IMG/VR virus record: IMGVR_UViG_3300043449_001534
Span: 1-41,606 of that record
Strand: one strand, 5' to 3'
DNA: 41,606 nt
Source of the DNA: a virus
This document shows, piece by piece, positions 1 through 8,951 of the stretch (position 1 is its first letter; the number at the start of each line of letters is the position of its first letter). Both the position numbers and the translations under genes were made by a program. Under the pieces are notes generated by a model, which saw only the letters and a list, made by a program, of their open reading frames with translations, ran no database searches and was not told the DNA's origin.

Positions 1-441
1 ATGAGTGGTGACGACACCATCGTTATAAATAACAGAGTTTTTACTGATTTGGCTGATGGGGACGTGGTAAATCTTACCTTCCCAAATGATATTGCTAATA
101 TCAAGACTGGTAAAAATGGAAACTCAATCTATGGCTTTAATGCCACAGGTAAACAATGCGAAGTTAAAATTAGGGTCATTCGGGGTTCAGCTGACGATAA
201 ATTTTTGAACGGCCTTCTCGTTTCCCAACAGGGTAATTTCGCAGGGTTTCCTTTAATGATTGGCGAATTTATTAAAAAGATTGGTGACGGAGCTGGCAAG
301 ATTTTGAGTGACACCTATATTATGTCTGGGGGAGTATTTACCAAAATACCCGAGGCAAAAAGTAACGCAGAAGGCGACACCGAACAATCAGTTTCGGTCT
401 ATACATTGAAGTTTAGCAATTCGCCAAGGGTCATCTCATAA
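1..441 (+). CDS. Tail tube protein (5' end cut by the window start)
   Basis: Inner tube subunit of the contractile tail, assembled under the sheath. The visible 146 residues resemble the DUF3277 tube family, which normally follows a DUF3383-type sheath gene, as here across the circle junction. The true start lies in the repeated copy at 41366, adding five residues (MSTVA) for a total of 151 aa, the usual length for the family. The ATG at base 1 is an internal methionine. The chaperone pair follows 11 bp downstream. Family call from sequence pattern and gene order. Confidence 0.8.
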   Translation: MSGDDTIVINNRVFTDLADGDVVNLTFPNDIANIKTGKNGNSIYGFNATGKQCEVKIRVIRGSADDKFLNGLLVSQQGNFAGFPLMIGEFIKKIGDGAGKILSDTYIMSGGVFTKIPEAKSNAEGDTEQSVSVYTLKFSNSPRVIS

Positions 442-452
442 GGAGTTGATCA

Positions 453-845
453 ATGATCGAGCCTATTAAACTTCCGAGCGGTGCGGAGCTAAGAATCACC
501 TTGGCTCCCTTTACAGTGGCCAAATCCCTCTATCAAGCTGTTCTTGAGGAAACTAAATTAGTTCGCCTCGACGCCAATATGGATATTGACACCAACTTAT
601 TAAAGGACCTTTTTTGTATTGGCCTTTCCTCAAAGAAAATTGAGGCCGCCTTAGATGATTGCATGAAAAGGTGCTTGTATAATAACCTGAAAATCACTGC
701 TGATACGTTTGAGGCTGAAGAGGCTCGACAAGATTACATTACAGTTTGTTTTGAAGTAGGGAAGGCGAACATAGAGCCTTTTCTGAAAGCCCTTATGCCC
801 AAGTTAAAACAATTATCAGCGATAATACCAAAAAGCCAAGCATAA
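453..845 (+). CDS. Tail assembly chaperone, short form (gpG-like)
   Basis: A 130-residue mainly helical protein placed between tube and tape measure, the position of the short tail assembly chaperone in most long-tailed phages (lambda gpG type). The ATG at 453 follows AAGGAGTTGATCA. Its final codons contain an A-run at 830-834, and the -1 frame is open from 755 to the stop at 1019-1021, so a longer fused form is expected. Assigned by position and the overlapping frame rather than by sequence similarity. Confidence 0.7.
   Translation: MIEPIKLPSGAELRITLAPFTVAKSLYQAVLEETKLVRLDANMDIDTNLLKDLFCIGLSSKKIEAALDDCMKRCLYNNLKITADTFEAEEARQDYITVCFEVGKANIEPFLKALMPKLKQLSAIIPKSQA
828..836 (+). promoter_or_regulatory. 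Probable -1 ribosomal frameshift site
   Basis: Zero-frame codons CCA AAA AGC contain five consecutive A (830-834). A peptidyl-tRNA on AAA can re-pair with AAA one base back, entering the -1 frame that continues for 62 codons. The heptamer A_AAA_AGC is not a perfect X_XXY_YYZ site, so the exact slip point is uncertain within the open overlap 755-845. Confidence 0.5.
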
Positions 846-1021
846 GGGCGAATGATGATTCTTTGTTGATTTTATTTCGATTGGTGAAGGCTGGTTACGG
901 TTCGCTGAGTGAGGTTAAACGAATGAACGCGAGAGAAGTAATTCAGGCTTTACACTATGAAACTTTTCTCTCAGACTACGAGTATGCGTTCAAACAATTA
1001 AACCTGAGGGGTGATGTTTGA
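833..1021 (+). CDS. Tail assembly chaperone, -1 frameshift extension (gpGT-like)
   Basis: The -1 frame relative to the short chaperone is open from 755 to a TGA at 1019-1021 and has no convincing start codon of its own with a ribosome binding site. A -1 slip on the A-run (830-834) would join residue 127 of the short form to 62 further residues ending in NLRGDV, about 189 aa in total. Such G/GT fusions are a conserved trick of long-tailed phages. Reinitiation at a TTG near 863 is an alternative. Confidence 0.65.
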   Translation, partial: KPSIRANDDSLLILFRLVKAGYGSLSEVKRMNAREVIQALHYETFLSDYEYAFKQLNLRGDV

Positions 1022-2226
1022 AAGTCGGAGAGTTATTTGTTCAAATTGGATTGAAGGGCGCCGAACAGGTTGCTAAGGGTATGAGTGACGTTGCAAAACG
1101 TTTCAAATCTCTAGCGGACCTTTCTTGGGAAACTAAAGCAGCTGTTCTTGGTGCCATTTATGGCTTAGAACGATTCGCTCAAATGGCCGCCGGTAATGGT
1201 ATGGCTATGCGTAACTTCAACGCTGAAACTGGCCTATCCGTTGAGACCCTTCAACGTTGGCAGATTGCTGGAAAACAATTCGGTATTACTAATGAAGAGA
1301 TGGCTGGCAGTATTAAAAATGTCCAGTCAGTAATGGGTAAAATGCTATCAGGCCAAAACGCTCCGAGCGGCTGGGCCGATATTTCAAGGACCGTTGGTTT
1401 AGATATCACGAGAGTCCAAGATACCTATTACGTTATGGAAAAACTCAGAGAGTACGCTAAAAAAACTAAGTTACCGGTAACTTTGGCAAATGAATATATC
1501 AGTTCCTTCGTTGGCAACGAGAAAGTCGTCGGGATGCTTAGGCGCACGACCGTCGAACTAGATAAAATCCCAAGAAGCATGATAATGACCCAGCGAGAAC
1601 TTGAGAATCAAGCTAAACTCGCACATGACTGGGAATTACTCTGGCTCAGGATGCAGCAGGGTTTTCAGCGTTTTGCTATGACTTATGCTCCGTCGGCAGT
1701 TAAACTGATGGGTGGCGGTTTTGATCAAATAATAGACCTTGCTAAGAATATTAGAAAATTGTCGAATGAATTTCCTTTTCTTGAAAAGGTCGCTATTGCT
1801 GCCGGATTAGCCATCGCTGGTGCGTTCAAACCTATTACGACAATAATTGCTGGCATTATGCTATTTTTAAATGAATGGCAGAAGTATCAAGAAGGAAAAG
1901 AAAATTTATTTAGCACCTATTCCGATGCATTCAAGGGAATGATGCAAGAATGGCAAGAAGAAAAACCAGCAAAACCTGATGAGGCTGAAGCAAATAAATA
2001 TAGAGATAAAATCAGGGCAATGTTTGGCATGAGTCCCTTAGAGCAATCAAATGTGGTTCCGCCGATGAAAGGTCCGACCGAAAATAAATCAGGAACGTCG
2101 GTAAATATAAACCAGAACCTAAACTTTCAGCATGAAGGTAAGGATGCGCATAAGACTGGGGTCTCTGTTCAAGAGGCAATCAAGGGCGCGTTCTATCAAA
2201 TGCCAAGTAACTTTATGGTGAAATGA
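1018..2226 (+). CDS. Tape measure protein (short)
   Basis: Determines tail length and lies in the tail lumen. It is 402 residues, largely helical, with a hydrophobic alanine/isoleucine-rich stretch near residues 257-283, and follows the chaperone pair. At about 1.5 angstrom per residue, a general rule for tape measures, a tail of about 60 nm is expected, short for a myovirus. The start is taken as TTG at 1018, preceded by GAGGGG at 1006-1011 and overlapping the chaperone TGA (1019-1021). No muralytic domain is visible. Confidence 0.75.
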   Translation: MKVGELFVQIGLKGAEQVAKGMSDVAKRFKSLADLSWETKAAVLGAIYGLERFAQMAAGNGMAMRNFNAETGLSVETLQRWQIAGKQFGITNEEMAGSIKNVQSVMGKMLSGQNAPSGWADISRTVGLDITRVQDTYYVMEKLREYAKKTKLPVTLANEYISSFVGNEKVVGMLRRTTVELDKIPRSMIMTQRELENQAKLAHDWELLWLRMQQGFQRFAMTYAPSAVKLMGGGFDQIIDLAKNIRKLSNEFPFLEKVAIAAGLAIAGAFKPITTIIAGIMLFLNEWQKYQEGKENLFSTYSDAFKGMMQEWQEEKPAKPDEAEANKYRDKIRAMFGMSPLEQSNVVPPMKGPTENKSGTSVNINQNLNFQHEGKDAHKTGVSVQEAIKGAFYQMPSNFMVK

Positions 2227-3041
2227 TGGACATCAGTCGATTAGCGAACGCAACAAATCAAATAACAGGACTTGCAAATCTGATTGTGGTGGCTCCACAA
2301 CAGACTATCGGATATCAGCCACAACTATCATCGCAAAAGCCTCTTTTATTTCATTACGAGGCCGAGAACACAATCAACCTCGAATCAGACATTACCGATC
2401 ACTACACTGAGGATAATTCAGCTATCAACGATCATATTGCTCTGAGACCTGAACAAGTGACGGTCCGAGGTTTCATCGGCGAATTGAACGATGTAGTACC
2501 TGAGGAGTTACAGGTCTTGAAAACGGCTTCAGAAAAACTTGTGGCCATCGGGTCATTCGTTCCCCAATTATCTGAGTCAGCGTTAAATGCTTACAACAAT
2601 GCTTGGTATCTCTACAATGTTGGGAAATCAGCCTTTAACGCTGCCGTAAGTGCGTACAGCACACTCGATAAGGGCAGCCAAGTATCTCAGCCCGTAGTCT
2701 CAGCCAATGGCATTAGTAATGGAAAAACCCAGAATCAACAGCAGTTATATTTTCAACAGTTCTATGGATATTGGCACGATAGAGTACTTTTTACAGTTCA
2801 AACTCCGTGGGCAGTTTTTGAGAACATGGCCATTAAAAATCTAAGAGTTTTGCAGGACGCTGACACCGCCGTTATTTCAGATTTCGAAATAACTTTCAAA
2901 ATGATTAGATACGCAAAAACAATCAGGGTTGCAGACCGCGAAGGACGTCTGTTTTCTCAAGGGTCATCGCTGCTAGACCTTGGAACATCAACACCATCAC
3001 CAGCCACAGAATCACTGTTGGGATTCGTAGGAAAGTTTTGA
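2223..3041 (+). CDS. Dit-like distal tail / baseplate protein
   Basis: A 272-residue protein directly after the tape measure, coupled to it by an ATGA overlap. The N-terminal half (HYEAENTINLESDITDHYTE, then VTVRGFIGEL) resembles the N-terminal domain of Dit-like proteins of simple myoviruses, and the C-terminal half holds a second beta-rich segment with WAVFENMAIKNLRV. It likely joins tube and baseplate. Position matches the Pam3-type baseplate order. An alternative start is the ATG at 2226. Confidence 0.65.
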   Translation: MMDISRLANATNQITGLANLIVVAPQQTIGYQPQLSSQKPLLFHYEAENTINLESDITDHYTEDNSAINDHIALRPEQVTVRGFIGELNDVVPEELQVLKTASEKLVAIGSFVPQLSESALNAYNNAWYLYNVGKSAFNAAVSAYSTLDKGSQVSQPVVSANGISNGKTQNQQQLYFQQFYGYWHDRVLFTVQTPWAVFENMAIKNLRVLQDADTAVISDFEITFKMIRYAKTIRVADREGRLFSQGSSLLDLGTSTPSPATESLLGFVGKF

Positions 3042-3047
3042 GGCGTT

Positions 3048-3392
3048 ATGTTTAAGATCGAACAAATAACCAGTGATCCCTATCAGAAACAGACTTTAGT
3101 CCTGACGGATAAGACGAAGGTCAAACTCACTCTTTATTATATGCCCATGCAATATGGCTGGTTTATTAAGGAATTAGTTTACGAATCTTTCACTTTAAAT
3201 AACTACCGTGTTTGTAATTCCTTAAACCTCCTCCATCAGTTCCGAAATAAACTGCCCTTTGGTCTAGCTTGTATTTCGAATCAAAATCGGGAACCGATGT
3301 TTGTTCAGGACTTTAGTTCTGGGTTTTCAAACCTGTATCTATTAACTTCCGACGAGGTTGAACAGGTTAATCAGGTGATTCTGAATGGATAA
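3048..3392 (+). CDS. Baseplate plug-like protein (Pam3 gp18 type)
   Basis: A 114-residue protein with a pattern shared by the small DUF6983 / Pam3 gp18-like baseplate proteins: a beta N-terminus, an aromatic turn (MQYGWFIKEL), PFGLACIS near residues 73-80, DFSSGFSNLYLLT near residues 92-104, and an acidic end. It lies between the Dit-like and hub genes, as in other simple contractile tails. The start follows GAGGCGTT. Family name is from memory of the pattern, so moderate certainty. Confidence 0.6.
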   Translation: MFKIEQITSDPYQKQTLVLTDKTKVKLTLYYMPMQYGWFIKELVYESFTLNNYRVCNSLNLLHQFRNKLPFGLACISNQNREPMFVQDFSSGFSNLYLLTSDEVEQVNQVILNG

Positions 3393-4254
3393 AACGCAGA
3401 GGAGTTATGTTTTAAATATTGAGGATCAAAATGGGGACGTCCTGCGCGTAGAACCTCCATTTACTATCGACTTTGACGTTTTTAGAAATACTATGTCGTC
3501 AGCGAACATAACAAAAATCAGAATTTATAACTTAAACGAGGAACAACGAAACCGCATTCTTAAAAATCCATTACAATGGCAACCTCGTTTAGTCACATTG
3601 CGGGCAGGCTATGGAACAAACCTACCGATGATTTTGAATGGTTATATTACCCAATGCTTTTCAATGAGAGAAGGCACTCAGTTTGTTACGACGATTGAAT
3701 CATTTGATTCAGGTTACGCTTATTCAAACGCTGTTTATAGTGGTCCAGCTTTTCCGGCTGGCACGAAAAAACAGACGATCGTCGAGACGTTGATTAAATC
3801 CTTGGAGGCCTATGGCGTAGGGATTGGTTATATTAGCGATCTTGGGACCGATAAAATTACCAGAGCTAAATCAATTACTGGCTCGACTATTGATCGAATT
3901 AGAGAAGAAACCGACGAGCATTTTTTTATTGATAATGGGCTTGCCTATGTTGTGATTGATTTAGACGCCATTGAGGGGCCAGTTGATTTCGTAAACTATG
4001 AGACCGGCCTTTTAAATACGCCGCTTAGGAACGAGACGTATCTCAATTTTGATCTGCTTTTTGAGCCTCGGTTAATCATGGGACAGAAACTTTTTGTCGA
4101 AAGTCAGACGGCTCGGAACTACACCGGAAATTATAAGGTTGTTTCAATTCACCATCGCGGTACAATTTCGCAAGCTATTGGCGGAGTCGCTATAACGTCG
4201 GTCGGTTGTCTCGCTGGTGACTATGCGACATTAACAGCGTTGAGAGGATTTTAA
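3385..4254 (+). CDS. Baseplate hub protein
   Basis: At 289 residues it fits the hub (gp27 / gpD-like) that links the tube to the spike. Visible features are an N-terminal beta domain with FTIDFDVFRN and KIRIYNLNEEQRN, the usual opening of this hub family, then GYITQC, and a C-terminal YKVVSIHHRGTI segment. It overlaps the plug gene by 8 bp and abuts the spike gene. Confidence 0.65.
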   Translation: MDKTQRSYVLNIEDQNGDVLRVEPPFTIDFDVFRNTMSSANITKIRIYNLNEEQRNRILKNPLQWQPRLVTLRAGYGTNLPMILNGYITQCFSMREGTQFVTTIESFDSGYAYSNAVYSGPAFPAGTKKQTIVETLIKSLEAYGVGIGYISDLGTDKITRAKSITGSTIDRIREETDEHFFIDNGLAYVVIDLDAIEGPVDFVNYETGLLNTPLRNETYLNFDLLFEPRLIMGQKLFVESQTARNYTGNYKVVSIHHRGTISQAIGGVAITSVGCLAGDYATLTALRGF

Positions 4255-4944
4255 ATGCAACAGGCACCTACCAATTTCACCCCACAGCTTCGGGACCTTC
4301 TGAATCTCTTTAAAAGGGAAATATTTCTTGATTTTAATTGTCATGCGATTGCTGCCGTTGAATCCTTCGACTCGGCAACACAGAGAATTAAAGCCAAGAT
4401 GCTTTATTGTAAGACAGTTATAAAAGATGGCTTAGAAATACCAATCGAATATCCTTTACTCGTCGATATTCCGATGATCATTTTGGGCGGCGGGAATGGT
4501 CGATTGACTTTCCCTATCGCCAAAGGTGACCAATGCCTGATTCTATTCAATGACCGTGATATTGATAACTGGATGGCCGGAGCAAAATCTGGCCATGTGG
4601 CATCGACTCGGCTTCATTCTTTCTCTGATGGTATAGCACTCATTGGTTTTTTTAAGGTCGCAAGTTATGACACGACTAGGGTGAAGCTGGCAAACGGCTC
4701 GACCTATGTCGGGATCAGTTCGTCTAAAGTTAAAGTCGCAAATAGTTCCGATAGTCTGGGGGTGGTTCTAAAGAGCCTGACAGATGAGCTGGCCAGTTTA
4801 ATCACAGCGATTAAGGCCATTACTGTTTCAGGGGTACAAACGGGAGCAGGGGTCAGTGGAACGCCAGTCAATGCGGCGTCCTTTACCTCAATAAATAACA
4901 ATTTGACGACGATTTCTAACAAATTGCAGGGGTTACTCGAATGA
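4255..4944 (+). CDS. Baseplate spike, Gp138-like OB domain
   Basis: The central spike piercing the outer membrane. Residues 1-125 match the Gp138 N-terminal pattern: a short helical lead, CHAIAAVESFD, YPLLVDIPMIILGGGNGRLT, then GDQCLILFNDRDIDNWM. The rest is low-complexity Ser/Thr/Val-rich beta sequence ending in a helical TTISNKLQGLL. It starts directly after the hub stop (GAGGATTTTAAATG) and overlaps the next gene by ATGA. Confidence 0.75.
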   Translation: MQQAPTNFTPQLRDLLNLFKREIFLDFNCHAIAAVESFDSATQRIKAKMLYCKTVIKDGLEIPIEYPLLVDIPMIILGGGNGRLTFPIAKGDQCLILFNDRDIDNWMAGAKSGHVASTRLHSFSDGIALIGFFKVASYDTTRVKLANGSTYVGISSSKVKVANSSDSLGVVLKSLTDELASLITAIKAITVSGVQTGAGVSGTPVNAASFTSINNNLTTISNKLQGLLE

Positions 4945-5333
4945 AAGTTAGGGCCATAGACGCAGACGGAGACTGGACCTACGGCAAGGGGTTCAATGAC
5001 TATAAAACTAACAATGCTGCAATTGCTCAAAATATAGCAACTAGGCTTCGTTGTTTCTTAGGAGATTGCTTTTTTGCTTTAAATGAGGGCGTTGATTGGT
5101 GGACTCTAATAGGTTCTAAAAATCAAATCGCTTTAAATCTTGCTATAAGTGCAGTGATTCTTAAAACTGATCTAGTAACGGGGATTTTGCAGCTATCGAC
5201 TAATTTGGACGCGAACCGGAAACTCACCCTTTCATATGAGGTAGCGACGGTGTTCAGCCAAGGGCAATCCCTAGACACGATTATTGCTGAAAATACTTAC
5301 TTGATGGACAATACTGGGAACATAACTGTTTAG
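4941..5333 (+). CDS. gp25-like baseplate wedge protein
   Basis: A 130-residue GPW/gp25-like protein. Supporting features are the size, the DWTYGKGFNDYKTNNAAIAQNI opening typical of simple-myovirus gp25 homologues (quoted only in part as DWTYGKGFN), a FALNEGVDWW motif and the place between spike and J-like protein. It is coupled to the spike gene by ATGA. Confidence 0.65.
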   Translation: MKVRAIDADGDWTYGKGFNDYKTNNAAIAQNIATRLRCFLGDCFFALNEGVDWWTLIGSKNQIALNLAISAVILKTDLVTGILQLSTNLDANRKLTLSYEVATVFSQGQSLDTIIAENTYLMDNTGNITV

Positions 5334-5341
5334 AGGTAATT

Positions 5342-6778
5342 ATGCCAAACGCTTTAACTAGCACCGGCTTGCAAACTATGACTAGGGATGAACTGGTCAC
5401 TTATTTCACTGATGAAATGCAGAGCATTTACGGTGCTGATATCAATTTGGATTCTGATACGCCAGATGGTCAGATGATGAACATTTTTATTCAGGCCATG
5501 CTCGATATGCAGGACCTCCTGACTCAAATCTATAACTCAATGAACCCAGATACGGCGTTTGGAGTTACCCTAGACGAGCGTTGTGCGATAAATGGGATTC
5601 AACGGCAAGCTGGCACGAGGACCATCACAAACGTCACTTTAACGATAAGTCAGGCCGTTACATTGTATGGTGCAGATCAGGACGTAGAACCGATTTATAC
5701 AGTTGCGGACGATGCTGGTAATAATTGGCAGCTTATCACGACGACTGTAATCTCAAGTCTTGGGGATAATATCTTGGCATTTAGGGCAGAAAATTTAGGT
5801 AAAATCCTAAGTCTCCCAAATACTATAACCAACCCCGTTACAATCGTTCTGGGCGTGGATGCGATTAACAATCCGACGACCTATACGACTCTCGGACTTG
5901 ATGAAGAAACAGATGCAGCGCTCAAGTTACGCCGCCAGAAGGCCGTTGCGCAATCCTCACAGGGATATTTAGCCGGACTATATGCTGCGCTCGGAAATAT
6001 AACAGGCATTAGCAGCGTTAAAATTTACGAGAATAATACTGCGGCTACTGATAGCGATGGCACACCGTCACACTCAATTTGGATCATTCTTGGTGGTTCA
6101 GCTTCATCGGCATCAATCGCAAATGCTATTTATTATAAGCGCAATGCTGGATGCGGAATGAGAGGAGATCAGACCTATACGATTTCGCAGATTGATGGCA
6201 CCGATTTTATTGTTAAATGGGATGTTATCGAGGCGGTCGATTTATTCATACAGTTCACCGTAACATCGCTGGATGGGACGACAATACCCGATATCGCTGG
6301 CATCAAAACTGGGCTATTATCCTTATTTGTTCCGGAATTGTTCGAAAAGGTAAACGTTAATGATTTAGCCACTCAAGTACAAATTATTGATTCCAATTCT
6401 CTAGTGACCAATGCGGGATTCAGTTTAACGTCTGGTGGAAGTTATACAACGACCTTAATTCCACTAATTAAAAATCAGCAGTTCGTTTTATCAGAGGCTA
6501 ATATAATTGTTTTGCCTATTATGTTAACGTCTGAAAATTCTTTAGTCGCTGTTGTCGGTGGGGTTGTTACGACGACTCTCGTTATAGCAGCAGGGGGATC
6601 GACTGAAACGTTTACTACCGTTGGAGGCTATGGCTCGATTACATGGTCTAAGATCTCTGGTTCTGGCAGCATCGGTTCAAGTTCTGGCATTTATACATCA
6701 GGGGTTGTAGGTTCTGCAATAATTCGAGCGACCGATTCGCTTGGTAATTATTCAGAGGCTACAATTACGGTGATTTAA
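5342..6778 (+). CDS. Baseplate J-like protein with C-terminal Ig-like domain
   Basis: Wedge protein of the gpJ / gp6 type. The N-terminus carries DELVTYFTDEMQSIYG and LDSDTPDGQMMNIFIQAM, and the mid-region LDEETDAALKLRRQKAVA, both hallmarks of the family. Residues about 390-478 form an extra Ser/Gly/Thr-rich beta domain (GYGSITWSKISGSGSI, then ATDSLGN) resembling a bacterial Ig-like fold. The extra domain may decorate the baseplate or bind host glycans. Downstream gene overlaps by TAATG. Confidence 0.8.
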   Translation: MPNALTSTGLQTMTRDELVTYFTDEMQSIYGADINLDSDTPDGQMMNIFIQAMLDMQDLLTQIYNSMNPDTAFGVTLDERCAINGIQRQAGTRTITNVTLTISQAVTLYGADQDVEPIYTVADDAGNNWQLITTTVISSLGDNILAFRAENLGKILSLPNTITNPVTIVLGVDAINNPTTYTTLGLDEETDAALKLRRQKAVAQSSQGYLAGLYAALGNITGISSVKIYENNTAATDSDGTPSHSIWIILGGSASSASIANAIYYKRNAGCGMRGDQTYTISQIDGTDFIVKWDVIEAVDLFIQFTVTSLDGTTIPDIAGIKTGLLSLFVPELFEKVNVNDLATQVQIIDSNSLVTNAGFSLTSGGSYTTTLIPLIKNQQFVLSEANIIVLPIMLTSENSLVAVVGGVVTTTLVIAAGGSTETFTTVGGYGSITWSKISGSGSIGSSSGIYTSGVVGSAIIRATDSLGNYSEATITVI

Positions 6779-7392
6779 TGACGATAGATGAATATAAACA
6801 ATACTACTCAAATTTATTAATTGCTCAATATAGGAGTAAGCCGAAAGCAAAGGCGCACATTGAAGCCCTAATAAAACCTATTGGCATAGATTTACTTCCA
6901 CTCGCTGTTCAATCGGCATTCAATTTAGAAACTGCCGAAGGTATTCAGCTCGATACTGTAGGTCAATATGTCGGCGCAAGTCGAACAGTGGTAGGCCCTA
7001 ACTCTTTGAAAGTTGTTTTATCTGATGCTGACTATAGAGTTCTTATTAAATTAGCAGTTATTAAAAATACGTCACATTCAACTTTAGGCGAAATTCAAGA
7101 TTTAATAGCTGCATTTTTCGCGGATAACATTCTAATAACTGATAATACGATTATGCAGTTAAACTATTTTATTGGTGAGGGTATTGGTTCAACTGATCTT
7201 CAGTATGCCTTACTCTATGGTGACTATTTACCACGACCGATGGCAGTTCAAACGTCTGTCGTTGTAGTCCCACCTTTTACAGCGCCGTATTTTGGAATGA
7301 GAACATATTCAAGCGGTGGTGTAAATATCTCACCTTTTAACAGTTATGATTTATACAATACAAATGCGCCGTGGCTTAGCTACACAACATAG
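6778..7392 (+). CDS. DUF2612-type tail protein (gpI-like)
   Basis: A 204-residue protein of the DUF2612 kind, which follows baseplate J in simple myoviruses and probably attaches fibres. The diagnostic piece is AEGIQLDTVGQYVGASRTVVG near residues 58-78, followed by a DYRVLIKLAVIKN stretch. The C-terminal 40 residues are a variable Ser/Tyr/Asn-rich tail. Start overlaps the preceding stop (TAATG). Confidence 0.75.
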   Translation: MTIDEYKQYYSNLLIAQYRSKPKAKAHIEALIKPIGIDLLPLAVQSAFNLETAEGIQLDTVGQYVGASRTVVGPNSLKVVLSDADYRVLIKLAVIKNTSHSTLGEIQDLIAAFFADNILITDNTIMQLNYFIGEGIGSTDLQYALLYGDYLPRPMAVQTSVVVVPPFTAPYFGMRTYSSGGVNISPFNSYDLYNTNAPWLSYTT

Positions 7393-7402
7393 GGGATTTT
7401 AG

Positions 7403-8065
7403 ATGGCGAAATTAGATCGAAAAAATATGAAAGTATTCGGGTCTCTAGCTGGTTATGCGCAGCTCGGGAAGATTGGTTCATTAGCAGCTGGTGCTCAAAC
7501 TACTACAACAGATATTGAGGAAATGCAGTCATTAGCAAACTATTTGACCGGCTGGTTTGGTGTCGTTGTAGGCGGTAACTCCCCTGCAATTGAAGATATG
7601 AATGCTCTCTGCCACGTTTTCGCTTATCAACTAGCCTACCTTATGCAAGCTGGTATTCCAGAGTGGAATTCGCAAACGAGCTATTATATTGGCTCTATTG
7701 TCAATTCATCAGGCACGATTTATGTAAGTCTTACAGATGATAATTTAAATAATGCGGTCACAGATTCAACAAAATGGAGACTACAGGGATCAGTTAGTTT
7801 AACCGTCTCAACAAATACCACGATGACTACCTCAACCGATATATTGAGAGTCGATTCAACGAGCGGCACAATCACTATTACGATGCCCACTATTGCTTCG
7901 ACTATAGGTCAACATAAGTATATTAAAAATATTGGTGCCAATCCAGTAATTGTAAATGGAAATGGGTCGGAATTAATTGATGGCTTTAATAGTTCGACTC
8001 TTATAACTCAGCAATATGAATCGCTGCATTTATTTAACAATGGAACGTCATGGGATATTTTATAA
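7403..8065 (+). CDS. Tail fibre-like protein
   Basis: A 220-residue protein after the gpI-like gene, as expected for a fibre. Residues 90-130 contain a carbohydrate-binding-like WNSQTSYYIGSIVNSSGTIY segment, common in phage fibres, followed by NNAVTDSTKW. The C-terminal third is a short beta domain (YKIKNIGAN-like pattern, VIVNGNGSELIDG). Ribosome binding site AGGGGATTTTAG. Confidence 0.65.
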   Translation: MAKLDRKNMKVFGSLAGYAQLGKIGSLAAGAQTTTTDIEEMQSLANYLTGWFGVVVGGNSPAIEDMNALCHVFAYQLAYLMQAGIPEWNSQTSYYIGSIVNSSGTIYVSLTDDNLNNAVTDSTKWRLQGSVSLTVSTNTTMTTSTDILRVDSTSGTITITMPTIASTIGQHKYIKNIGANPVIVNGNGSELIDGFNSSTLITQQYESLHLFNNGTSWDIL

Positions 8066-8076
8066 AAGGAGTTTAT

Positions 8077-8940
8077 ATGAAAATAATTTTACTTAGTTTA
8101 CTAATCGCCTCGATTACTTATGGATCATATATAAAACCTAAGCCAGCAGGTTCGAGCGGCAATATACAATATAATTCGTCTGGAAGTTTTGGAGGCTCTA
8201 ATAACCTTTTTTGGGATGTAGCAAATAATAGACTTGGAATTCAAAATTCATCCCCATCTTATAAATTAGATATAGGTGGAACTGGCACAAGTTCGATGAG
8301 GATTTATACGCCTACAGCAAATGGCACTTCAACTATGGAAATTGGCCAAGGCGGAACTGGCCAAAGAGATTCATATATTGATTTAACTGGCGACAATACC
8401 TATTCCGATTATGGATTAAGAATTATAAGAAATTCTGCTGTTCAATCTAGTATAGAACATCGAGGAACTGCTGATTTTATGATTAAAGCAATAGATAATG
8501 CGGCAGTAAATATTTACACAAATAATACTCTTAGATTTGTGGTGGGGCAAGGCGGAGCACTCACAGGAATTAGTATTCACAATAATGGTGGAAACATAGC
8601 CTCCGGCACCTATACGCCAAGTATTACCGGAAGTGCTGGTTGTACCCAAATTGGTTTAGTTCCATGGATTAGAGTTGGTAGTGTGGTTTCTGTTGCTCTT
8701 CGGATGTCTTGTCCTAATAGCAGCCTTGGCAACACCACAATTACTGTAAGCCTACCTCAAACTACAAATACAGGTGCGATCTGTAGTGGTGGTCTTGTTG
8801 GCGGTAACAACGGGTATTCTTATCCTAGCGGCGTCTCTACCACTGGCACTACAACAGGAAATACGTGTACGTTTAACAATTATTCAGCATTAACAGGCGG
8901 AACACAATTAGCTGGAACGATTCTATACGTTGTTCAATAA
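8077..8940 (+). CDS. Fibre-like protein with an apparent signal peptide
   Basis: Start chosen at the ATG at 8077, preceded by AAAGGAG (8065-8071), giving 287 residues. The first 17 residues (MKIILLSLLIASITYGS) look like a Sec signal peptide. The rest is a Gly/Ser/Asn-rich fibre-like repeat (GNIQYNSSGSFGGSNNLFWD, NNRLGIQNSSPSYKLDI) ending in a compact domain with several cysteines. A signal peptide is odd for a virion fibre and suggests export to the periplasm or surface, or a gene taken from a bacterium. Function unknown. Confidence 0.6.
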   Translation: MKIILLSLLIASITYGSYIKPKPAGSSGNIQYNSSGSFGGSNNLFWDVANNRLGIQNSSPSYKLDIGGTGTSSMRIYTPTANGTSTMEIGQGGTGQRDSYIDLTGDNTYSDYGLRIIRNSAVQSSIEHRGTADFMIKAIDNAAVNIYTNNTLRFVVGQGGALTGISIHNNGGNIASGTYTPSITGSAGCTQIGLVPWIRVGSVVSVALRMSCPNSSLGNTTITVSLPQTTNTGAICSGGLVGGNNGYSYPSGVSTTGTTTGNTCTFNNYSALTGGTQLAGTILYVVQ

Positions 8941-8951
8941 ATGAGGTTTAT

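Noticed and set aside
1-226. True physical direct terminal repeat or cos/pac site
   Set aside because: The repeat lies within the tube gene and matches what assembly of a circular or permuted genome yields. No cos-like feature is visible, and the terminase class cannot settle it by eye.
852-1021. Independent gene starting at ATG 852 or 855
   Set aside because: Both ATGs are in a frame that stops after a few codons; the open frame continues backward into the chaperone gene, fitting frameshifting.
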